From assembly GCA_039029195.1 (NCBI GenBank), contig JBCCGR010000004.1, forward strand, positions 62,001-126,000: a DNA stretch of 64,000 nt. Direction: 5' to 3'. The notes below the pieces were generated by a model. The model was given only the letters and a program-made list of their open reading frames with translations. It had not been told where the DNA came from and made no database searches. Positions within the stretch are counted from its first letter, which is position 1, and each line of letters opens with the position of its first letter. Positions 35,246-41,851 of this stretch are shown piece by piece. The translations under genes and the position numbers were made by a program. This DNA comes from JBCCGR01 sp039029195. GTDB taxonomy: Bacteria > Pseudomonadota > Alphaproteobacteria > Rhizobiales > Rhizobiaceae.

Positions 35246-35323
35246 CGTCATTGCGGCCTTCAGGGCCGCAATCCACCGATCTGCAGCCATATTTGGATTC
35301 CGGCCATGAAGGCCGGAATGACG
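35246..35323 (+). repeat. Palindromic dispersed repeat, copy B
   Basis: The most compact copy. Hairpin 1 is TTGCGGCC-TTCAG-GGCCGCAA (35251-35271). Hairpin 2 is ATTCCGGCC-ATGAA-GGCCGGAAT (35297-35319). The ends CGTCATT and AATGACG are inverted. The spacer keeps ATCCACC and TGGATT. It matches copy A in order and in most of the sequence outside the loops. Confidence 0.78.
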
Positions 35324-35351
35324 AATTTGGGTTCGACCTAGCCTAGCCAAC

Positions 35352-35555
35352 TTATGCATCATCCGGACGATCGAGGCGGTGCGCGTCGAGGTGGTGCGCG
35401 TCGAGGTGGTCGTCGCTTGCCTTCAGCTGGCGGCGGTCAAGTTCCTTTTGCGCCTTGGTTCGACCAAAACGAACACGGTTTTCTTCCGCATTTGCAGATT
35501 TGGTCTCGCGCTTCACCTGTTTACGCTTCTGTCTGAGATTGATGATGTCCGCCAA
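35352..35555 (-). CDS. DUF4169 family small protein
   Basis: 67 residues: ADIINLRQKRKQVKRETKSANAEENRVRFGRTKAQKELDRRQLKAS, the DUF4169 pattern of short, highly charged alphaproteobacterial proteins. The start is probably TTG 35555, because GGAG lies about 7 nt upstream and the family begins at this residue; a GTG at 35561 is too close to the ribosome-binding site. The C-terminus repeats LDAH (HLDAHHLDAHRLD), encoded by a tandem DNA duplication. The gene lies 23 bp downstream of sspB on the same strand and is probably cotranscribed. Confidence 0.8.
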   Translation of the reverse strand: MADIINLRQKRKQVKRETKSANAEENRVRFGRTKAQKELDRRQLKASDDHLDAHHLDAHRLDRPDDA

Positions 35556-35578
35556 GGCCACTCTCCGTGGGGAATGGT

Positions 35579-36178
35579 TTAATTCTTCTTGCGGAATGCA
35601 TCCAGTGAAACGACTTCCGCGGTTGCCGCCTCTTCGCTGTCGGACTCTGCATCCGTCTCCTCAGCGCTCTCTTCGTCCCGTACATCATCAGCGGTTTCGG
35701 AGTTTGCCGGCGTCACAGCTTCTGGTGTTTCCTGAACGGCGGCAAGAGCTGTCGGAGCAAGGTCTTTGGAAATGGCCGTAATGCTTGAAGGAACAGTCTC
35801 TTCCTCATCATCGACGGCATCATTCTCGACATCGAACTGAAGGCCAAACTGCACGCTTGGGTCAAAAAAACCTTTGATCGCAGCGTAAGGGATTTTCAGT
35901 TTTTCGGGGATGTCGTTGAACGACAGGCCGATTTCGAACTCGGTGTCCCCCGTTTCCATCTCCCAGAACTGATGCTGCACGACAATGGTCATCTCGTCAG
36001 GATATTGGGCACGCATCCTGTTCGACAGGCGCACGCCGGGGTGCTTGGTTGCGAAGGAGATGTAAAAGTGATGGTCGCCCGGTAGTCCGGTGCGCGACAC
36101 TTCGCCGAGTATCTTTTTCACGACGCCGCGCAACGCCTCCTGGGCCAGAACATCGTAGCGGATCAGGTCTTCTGACAT
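35579..36178 (-). CDS. sspB: SspB-type ClpXP adaptor (alphaproteobacterial)
   Basis: 199 residues. The substrate-binding domain has HHFYISFATKHPGVRLSNRMRAQYPDEMTIVVQHQFWEMETGDTEFEIGLSFNDIPEKLKIPYAAIKGFFDPSVQFGLQF, the alphaproteobacterial SspB fold that binds ssrA tags. An acidic flexible linker follows, and the end VVSLDAFRKKN is the ClpX-binding (XB) motif. It delivers tmRNA-tagged proteins to ClpXP. The start at 36178 (MSEDLIRYDVLAQEAL) is the family start; the frame upstream runs towards the tmRNA gene. The gene lies about 140 bp downstream of ssrA on the same strand. Confidence 0.93.
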   Translation of the reverse strand: MSEDLIRYDVLAQEALRGVVKKILGEVSRTGLPGDHHFYISFATKHPGVRLSNRMRAQYPDEMTIVVQHQFWEMETGDTEFEIGLSFNDIPEKLKIPYAAIKGFFDPSVQFGLQFDVENDAVDDEEETVPSSITAISKDLAPTALAAVQETPEAVTPANSETADDVRDEESAEETDAESDSEEAATAEVVSLDAFRKKN

Positions 36179-36316
36179 AAAACTCTGGCTTTTGTTCCTG
36201 GTGGGCGTGCGGAATCGTTTATCATGACAAGCACAATGCAATTGATGCTGTGGTGGGTCAAGGAACGGACGTGCGACACAATCCGTTTCAAAATCAATGG
36301 ACGCCGATTGCAAATT

Positions 36317-36640
36317 AAGTGGAGGCTTCTGTTGCCAGGTGCCTCCGAACCCCGCCTGAAGGTGCGAACCCTCAGGAGTTTAATTGAAACATCCGCACTG
36401 CTTAAGCAGCGAGGCGTGCTTCCGCATAGTTGTCGTTTGCAACTACTGTAATGGCCCGATAACGGTGGCTACCATGCCGAACAAAAGAACTGTCTTTACG
36501 CCCTCGTCGATCCTGTTTCGCCCCCGCCACAAAACATCAGCTGATGATCGGATGTGTTGTGGTGGAGGCGCCGGGTACTGCCCCCGGGTCCGAATGGTTT
36601 ATTTCACAGACCGTTTATTGTCATAGTCGGCGAACCGACA
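36317..36640 (-). ncRNA. ssrA: Two-piece, circularly permuted tmRNA
   Basis: Read on the minus strand, the acceptor RNA comes first (about 36640-36560) and ends in GGCGCCTCCACCA with an encoded CCA. After a 34-nt intervening segment the coding RNA begins at 36525 with GGGGGCGAAACAGGATCGAC, the tmRNA 5' tRNA half. GGGGGCG pairs with CGCCTCC to form the 7-bp acceptor stem. The reading frame 36440-36402 encodes ANDNYAEARLAA and a TAA stop, the tag known from rhizobia. The coding piece ends in a GGAGGC/GCCTCC hairpin (36321-36346). Order acceptor, loop, coding is the alphaproteobacterial permutation. Ends are approximate. Confidence 0.95.
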
Positions 36641-36645
36641 TCCTC

Positions 36646-36674
36646 AATATAGGCTTGGCAGGGGCGAATGAAAA
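36646..36674 (-). promoter_or_regulatory. ssrA promoter
   Basis: On the minus strand TTTTCA (36674-36669) and TATATT (36651-36646) are 17 bp apart, and the predicted start falls near 36640, where the acceptor RNA begins. This is a good sigma-70 match and supports the 5' boundary of the tmRNA precursor. Confidence 0.6.
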
Positions 36675-36800
36675 GGCCAGTATGTGAGGAAGCCGCGATA
36701 CAACCGTGATTCCGGGCCGAAGTCTGCGCTTTGTGAACGCCCATATCATGCTGAAATCGCTGTAAAAATATGTCGTGAAGGGCAATTCTGGGAGAGATAT

Positions 36801-37112
36801 ATGAGTGACTATCTTGCTGATGTTCAAAAGTACGATTCGGGCGCTGATGCTGAAACCGTGCAGAAGATCGTAAAACATCTCGGCATCGCGCTGAGAAACC
36901 GCGATTCTTCGCTTGTTTCCTGTTCCGATCCGGCTGAACTGGAGCGCGTACGCGCTAAGTGGTGCGAAAAGAAGCTCGGTGAATCCAACGAAGATAAAGC
37001 CAACGACATCATCGGCAAGGTCTGCGAAGCCATGAAGGACGACCGCAGCAAAAGCCGCGTCACTTTCTACTATCTCGTTGCCAAGCATATGGGAAAACTC
37101 GGCGATCTTTGA
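36801..37112 (+). CDS. DUF2853 family protein
   Basis: 103 residues: SDYLADVQKYDSGADAETVQKIVKHLGIALRNRDSSLVSCSDPAELERVRAKWCEKKLG...YYLVAKHMGKL. This is the DUF2853 pattern of small soluble helical proteins with unknown function. GGGAGAG just upstream fixes the ATG at 36801. The gene is monocistronic, ending in a strong terminator, and is divergent from ssrA with about 160 bp between them. Confidence 0.86.
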   Translation: MSDYLADVQKYDSGADAETVQKIVKHLGIALRNRDSSLVSCSDPAELERVRAKWCEKKLGESNEDKANDIIGKVCEAMKDDRSKSRVTFYYLVAKHMGKLGDL

Positions 37113-37140
37113 GTGTTCTATTTGATCCCATCAAGCTCTC

Positions 37141-37168
37141 AAAAACCCCGGTTCGCCGGGGTTTTTTT
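37141..37168 (+). terminator. Strong Rho-independent terminator after DUF2853 gene
   Basis: A GC-rich core CCCCGG (37146-37151) pairs with CCGGGG (37156-37161) around a stable TTCG loop (37152-37155). It is flanked by an A-run (37141-37145) and a T-run (37162-37168), so it can work in both directions. Confidence 0.93.
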
Positions 37169-37229
37169 ACGATATTTGTGAATGGACCGGTCTTTCCACC
37201 TACGAGCATAAGCGAACTCTTGCGTCATC

Positions 37230-38066
37230 ATGGCAGATAGATCCTGGTCACAACGCGAAAATGATCTAATCGTTGCAGATTATTTCGCAATGCTGGCTGA
37301 TGATGTTCGCGGACATGGCTACAGCAAAGCTGAACATAGGCGACAGCTACTTCCACTTCTCGACAATCGAACCGAAGGCTCGATTGAGTTCAAACATCAG
37401 AACATCAGCGCTGTTCTAAAGAGTCTTGGGGAAACCTGGATAGACGGCTACAAGCCAGCGTTTAATTTTCAATCCTCGTTGGTGGAATCTGTCGTCAATT
37501 GGTTTAGTTCAAACAAGTCTTGGATTGAAAGAGTCCCGAGTCAGCAGACTGAATTTGGTCTTGAGGAAGCAGAGAGTCTTTGGGTCGGGCCTCCGCCGAC
37601 GGCATCCAACCAACCCCCACCCAACGAGGCAGAGCAGGCATCGAAACTTGCCCAACAGTTTGACGTGGCAGCACGAGACGAGCGAAACAGAGCTCTAGGT
37701 CGCGCAGGGGAAGAACTCGTGATGGAGTATGAGCGCGCGCTTCTTCGGAACTCTGGTAGAGCCGATCTTTCAGAGAAAGTTCGATGGATATCAGAGCAAA
37801 ACGGAGATGGTGCCGGCTATGATATTTCCAGCTTCTCGCTGGATGGGCGTCGGAGGTTGGTTGAAGTCAAGACGACCAACGGTTGGGAACGTACTCCGTT
37901 TCATATATCTCAAAATGAGTTACAGGTTGCAGACAGCCATAGAAGCGAATGGGTTCTTTTTCGGTTGTGGAACTTCTCAAGGAAGCCGAATGCGTTTGAA
38001 CTTCGCCCCCCACTTGATGCTCACGTAACGCTCACTCCGACGAGTTTTCGAGCAAACCTACAATGA
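37230..38066 (+). CDS. DUF3883 domain protein, orphan nuclease-like
   Basis: 278 residues, no membrane span. The C-terminal half has a nuclease-fold look: ERNRALGRAGEELVMEYERALL, WISEQNGDGAGYDISSFSLDGRRRLVEVKTTNGWERTPFHISQNELQVADSHRSEWVLFRLWNF. The E...D...EVK arrangement (GEELV, GYDI, EVKTT) is the DUF3883/restriction-like pattern seen in defence islands. The N-terminal 100 residues (SWSQRENDLIVADYFAMLADDVRGHGYSKAEHRRQLLPLL) look like those found with such nucleases. Its GC is clearly lower than its neighbours, which suggests transfer. No methylase or helicase partner lies nearby. Confidence 0.75.
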   Translation: MADRSWSQRENDLIVADYFAMLADDVRGHGYSKAEHRRQLLPLLDNRTEGSIEFKHQNISAVLKSLGETWIDGYKPAFNFQSSLVESVVNWFSSNKSWIERVPSQQTEFGLEEAESLWVGPPPTASNQPPPNEAEQASKLAQQFDVAARDERNRALGRAGEELVMEYERALLRNSGRADLSEKVRWISEQNGDGAGYDISSFSLDGRRRLVEVKTTNGWERTPFHISQNELQVADSHRSEWVLFRLWNFSRKPNAFELRPPLDAHVTLTPTSFRANLQ

Positions 38067-38260
38067 TCCATCCCGTCATGCCGGTTCGTGCTTGACCCAA
38101 TGAAAAACTCCGCGGTAAAGGCGGTGTTGCTCGCAGCGATGGCGTCGCTGCCCATGAGTGTGGTGTTGGGGCCGAAAATCCGGCTCTAATTCACAGTCCT
38201 GCACGCCCGGACAGATGTGCCGGGCGCTTCCTGTCGGAAAACCCGGCTGGGAGAGCAAAA

Positions 38261-39478
38261 ATGTCTTACTCACTCCAATCGAACTCGTTTTTTTCGCGCA
38301 GGAATGGCTCGCGTGCACCGCTGCCTTTTTCCGACGACGAGTATGAAAATAGGCTGGCGGCACTTCGTTCGTTGATGGAAAGGCGAGACGTCGAAGCCGT
38401 CTTATTCACCTCAATGCACAATGTGGCCTACTACAGTGGCTTCCTCTATTGCAGCTTTGGCAGGCCCTACGGGCTCGTTGTGACACGGGAGAAATGTGTC
38501 ACCATTTCAGCGAACATTGATGGCGGCCAGCCGGGTCGCCGGGGGTTTGGTGAAAACCTCATCTATACGGACTGGCAGCGCAACAATTTCTGGCGGGCGG
38601 TTGAGCATGTCATGGGAACCCCCAAACAATTCGCCATTGAGGGGGATCACCTCACCCTAAGTGGCCGCGAAACACTGCAGCAGATGCTTGGCGACCCTCA
38701 AATCATCGACATCGCCCCCGATGTCATGAGCCTTCGCATGGTGAAGTCTGGCGAGGAGATCGCGCTGATTACGGAAGGGGCGCGGATTGCCGATGTCGGT
38801 GGCGCGGCGGTGAAGGAAGCGATCGCTGAAGGTGTGCGGGAAGTGGATGTTGCGATGTCCGGACGCGACGCGATGGAATTGGAGATTGCCCAATCCGTCC
38901 CCGACAGCGAATTGCGCGATAGTTGGGTGTGGTTTCAGTCCGGGCTGAACACGGACGGCGCGCACAATCCGGTGACCACACGGCGTCTTCAGATGGGTGA
39001 TATTCTGTCTCTGAACACGTTTCCGATGATCTCGGGCTATTATACAGCGCTGGAGCGCACTCTCTTTCTGGGGGAACCAGACGCGGCATCTCTTAAAATT
39101 TGGGAGGCGAACGTGGGAGCCCATGAACTGGGACTGTCCCTCATCAAACCCGGCATCTCGTGCGCCGAAATCTGCGCGGAACTCAATCGTTATTTCGATG
39201 AATGCGGGCTCTTGAAATATCGCTCGTTTGGTTACGGGCATTCATTTGGCATCCTGTCCCACTATTATGGTCGTGAAGCAGGGCTCGAATTGCGCGAAGA
39301 TATTGAAACCGTTCTGGAACCAAACATGGTAGTGTCGATGGAGCCAATGCTGTGGATTCCGGAAGGGAAGGCGGGTGCCGGCGGCTACCGTGAGCATGAT
39401 ATCCTGATCGTGGAAGAAACCGGTGCGCGCAACATAACCAGGTTCCCGTATGGGCCAGAGTTCAACATCATATCGTAG
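38261..39478 (+). CDS. Creatinase (creatine amidinohydrolase)
   Basis: 405 residues, pita-bread (M24) fold without metal use, hydrolysing creatine to sarcosine and urea. The match to known creatinases is strong throughout: FTSMHNVAYYSGFLYCSFGRPYGLVVT, SANIDGGQPGRR, WFQSGLNTDGAHNPVTTRRLQMGDILSLNTFPMISGYYTALERTLFL (His and Glu of the active site), FGYGHSFGILSHYYGREAGLELREDIETVLEPNMVVSMEPM and GAGGYREHDILIV. The ATG at 38261 follows GGGAGAG. No sarcosine oxidase, creatininase or transporter gene lies next to it. Confidence 0.92.
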   Translation: MSYSLQSNSFFSRRNGSRAPLPFSDDEYENRLAALRSLMERRDVEAVLFTSMHNVAYYSGFLYCSFGRPYGLVVTREKCVTISANIDGGQPGRRGFGENLIYTDWQRNNFWRAVEHVMGTPKQFAIEGDHLTLSGRETLQQMLGDPQIIDIAPDVMSLRMVKSGEEIALITEGARIADVGGAAVKEAIAEGVREVDVAMSGRDAMELEIAQSVPDSELRDSWVWFQSGLNTDGAHNPVTTRRLQMGDILSLNTFPMISGYYTALERTLFLGEPDAASLKIWEANVGAHELGLSLIKPGISCAEICAELNRYFDECGLLKYRSFGYGHSFGILSHYYGREAGLELREDIETVLEPNMVVSMEPMLWIPEGKAGAGGYREHDILIVEETGARNITRFPYGPEFNIIS

Positions 39479-39485
39479 CGCGTGT

Positions 39486-39511
39486 TGAGGTCGTTTCCTG
39501 AAACGACCTCA
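39486..39511. terminator. Perfect 12-bp inverted repeat between convergent genes
   Basis: TGAGGTCGTTTC (39486-39497) and GAAACGACCTCA (39500-39511) are perfect complements with a 2-nt loop. The repeat lies between the creatinase stop and the convergent cytochrome gene, and its right end contains that gene's TGA stop. There is no T-run on either side, so it may block RNA decay or act as a bidirectional barrier. Confidence 0.6.
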
Positions 39512-40483
39512 CTTCTGTTCTGACTGGATGTAGGCAAGGAGATTGTTGATGTCCTTGTCCTTTTTCAGACCAGCAAACGACATCTTGTTGCCCGGAGCGT
39601 ATTTCTTCGGCTTCTTTAAAAAGGCGGTCAGTTCCTCAACGGTCCAAGTGCTGCCGCGGAGCTTTTTGAATGTCTTGGAGTATTTAAACCCGTCCACCGA
39701 CGCGATCTCGCGACCAAAGATCCCGACCAAATGCGGGCCGACCTTGTTTTTGGTCTTTTTGACGTCGTGACAGGCCTTGCACTTTTTGTAGACTTTCTTG
39801 CCTTTCTTGATATCGCCTTCAATTGCAGCGGTGGTGGCTGTTGCCACCACCTTTGTTGCATCTGACTTCAGGCCTGCCTGCTTTTCGCTGCGCTTGAAAA
39901 CAAGGCGCACGGTTACCGGTGTCACGCGGGTGATTCCCGGCAGTTTGGCGAGTTCCATGAGCTTGGTGATGCCAGCGTCAATGCCGAGATCTTCGGTCGA
40001 CAGCATGATCATTTCGTCGGTGGTGACCAGAACACGCTTCTTGGAAAGGCGGGCAACAAACAAGGACATTTCAACGGGAACGTTTTTGCCGTTGATTGTG
40101 AGTGAGGCTTCCACATCAACAGTGTTGGTTCCGCCGACATCGAGACCATCAATCTCGCTCATATCAAGCTGACCGTTGATGGAGATCGCTGGAAACGCAG
40201 CCTGAAACACGTGCCTGAGAATACGCTCGTTGCGAATATCGATGTTGGTTTCGACGCTGTTGGTGGCGATCTCAATGGCGATCTTGCCATCGCTGGATAC
40301 TGACCCGGTCACGCCATTGAAGGTGTGCACTTCGCCAACAGTGTCCTTCTTCACCGAACCAAATGTTACTTTCGATTCATCCGAAACCACAGACCAGTGT
40401 TTTTTGTCGGCGGCATAAGAGATTTGTGCGAGCGCCAGAATGCTCATGGCGATGATCATGGTGCACAGACCAAGATTTTTCAT
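39509..40483 (-). CDS. YceI domain-cytochrome c fusion protein
   Basis: 324 residues with a signal peptide (MKNLGLCTMIIAMSILALAQISYA). Residues 28-200 are a YceI-like lipocalin-type beta barrel (HWSVVSDESKVTFGSVKKDTVGEVHTFNGVTGSVSSDGK...ITRVTPVTVRLVFKRS). Residues 224-324 are a class I cytochrome c with CKACH (235-239) and the methionine ligand in PGNKMSF (about 301). The product is periplasmic. YceI proteins bind isoprenoids, and some occur with cytochrome b561; direct fusion to cytochrome c suggests electron transfer to a bound quinone-like ligand, which is inference. GGGAGGA lies before ATG 40483. Confidence 0.88.
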   Translation of the reverse strand: MKNLGLCTMIIAMSILALAQISYAADKKHWSVVSDESKVTFGSVKKDTVGEVHTFNGVTGSVSSDGKIAIEIATNSVETNIDIRNERILRHVFQAAFPAISINGQLDMSEIDGLDVGGTNTVDVEASLTINGKNVPVEMSLFVARLSKKRVLVTTDEMIMLSTEDLGIDAGITKLMELAKLPGITRVTPVTVRLVFKRSEKQAGLKSDATKVVATATTAAIEGDIKKGKKVYKKCKACHDVKKTKNKVGPHLVGIFGREIASVDGFKYSKTFKKLRGSTWTVEELTAFLKKPKKYAPGNKMSFAGLKKDKDINNLLAYIQSEQK

Positions 40484-40742
40484 AAAATATCCTCCCGAAG
40501 GGTTGGTTACGGGATGGGAACACCCGGATCGGAGCAACTATTCAGATTGTTTGATCGACATTCGAACACGAAACCGTGACCCCGACAATGTTCATCGCAT
40601 CAATGTGCGTTTCCAGGCTCTCAAACGGCCGGTGAGCCGAATTGCCCGATACCCAACGTCACAACGCCGTCTTATAGTCGTGCCATTCAGCGATCCCGAA
40701 TCCCAGCCCCGCTGATAGCATTCTCAAAAATGGAAGGCAGGA

Positions 40743-41663
40743 ATGAGTTCTGAAGCCGACAACAGCAATTTTGACACCTGGCTCGAAGCCGAACTCCGCG
40801 ACAGTTTTGATGAAGAACTGGAGATGGAGTTTGACGACTTCCGCATTGCCCAGGAACTGAGGGGGATCAAACGCTGGTGGTCTGAATCGACCCTGACACG
40901 TCAAACCTATTTTCAGGAACTGTTTCGCCTGCAGGCTGAACTGGTGAAGCTTCAGGATTGGATTGTCTCATCCAATGAAAAAGTGGTGGTGATTTTCGAA
41001 GGCCGGGATGCGGCGGGCAAAGGGGGCGTCATCAAACGCATCACTCAGCGACTGGACCCTCGCGTTGCCCGCGTGGTTGCGCTGCCAGCGCCCACGGAGC
41101 GAGAGAGCTCGCAGTGGTATTTTCAGCGCTACGTGCCGCACCTGCCGGCGGCGGGCGAAATGGTTCTCTTCGACAGGTCCTGGTACAATCGCGCTGGCGT
41201 TGAGCGGGTTATGGGCTTTGCCACGCCCGACGAGGTCGAACAGTTTTTCAACGATGTTCCCGAGTTTGAGCGCATGCTCGTTCGCTCTGGCATCCGATTG
41301 ATCAAATACTGGTTCTCGATCACTGACGAAGAGCAGCAATTCCGCTTCCTTATGCGCATTCATGATCCCATGAAACAGTGGAAACTGAGCCCCATGGATC
41401 TGGAATCCCGCATTCGCTGGGAGGACTACACCCTCGCCAAGGAAGAGATGTTTGAGCGCACAAACATCAATGAGGCGCATTGGTGGATTGTTGAGGGCAA
41501 CGACAAAAAGCAGGCACGATTGAATTGCATTGCGCATCTGTTGGGGCAAATGCCCTATGCCGAAGTGCCGCACGATCCCGTCAGCCTGCCGGACCGGGTC
41601 TCAAATCCTGACTATGAGCGAAGCACCCTGCCTCGGGAATTGTATGTTCCACAGAAATATTAG
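40743..41663 (+). CDS. ppk2: Polyphosphate kinase 2 (PPK2)
   Basis: 306 residues, single PPK2 domain, cytoplasmic. Walker A is GRDAAGKGG (87-95), Walker B is LFDRSWYNRAGVERVMGF, and the lid region is RWEDYTLAKEEMFERTN with the preceding MKQWKLSPMD. It transfers phosphate between polyphosphate and nucleoside di- or triphosphates, mostly making GTP or ATP in class I enzymes. The acidic N-terminus (DSFDEELEMEFDDF) is normal for the long class I form. The gene stands alone upstream of katG. Confidence 0.94.
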   Translation: MSSEADNSNFDTWLEAELRDSFDEELEMEFDDFRIAQELRGIKRWWSESTLTRQTYFQELFRLQAELVKLQDWIVSSNEKVVVIFEGRDAAGKGGVIKRITQRLDPRVARVVALPAPTERESSQWYFQRYVPHLPAAGEMVLFDRSWYNRAGVERVMGFATPDEVEQFFNDVPEFERMLVRSGIRLIKYWFSITDEEQQFRFLMRIHDPMKQWKLSPMDLESRIRWEDYTLAKEEMFERTNINEAHWWIVEGNDKKQARLNCIAHLLGQMPYAEVPHDPVSLPDRVSNPDYERSTLPRELYVPQKY

Positions 41664-41851
41664 CGGATAACAGCCTCTACCGGCTGGCTTTGAAGCGCAA
41701 CTGCGAGGTTACCCGTTAACCCGCCAGACGCGCGATATATTCATAAAAATTTTTGTCATCAATTGAGACCGCAACACCGCTTCACAAGTGCAGATGAGCG
41801 ATATATATGAGTCTGGAACTCTTCTAATTAAAATTGACATTTGGAGTAGCC

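Noticed and set aside
36224..36626. Two short plus-strand frames over the 36.2-36.6 kb region
   Set aside because: The region folds and reads as tmRNA on the minus strand; the frames carry no protein features.
38100..38189. 29-codon frame with a signal-peptide-like sequence (MKNSAVKAVLLAAMASLPMSVV) upstream of creatinase
   Set aside because: No ribosome-binding site, and it stops just after the hydrophobic part. It may be a remnant of an exported protein gene, but support is too thin to call a gene.
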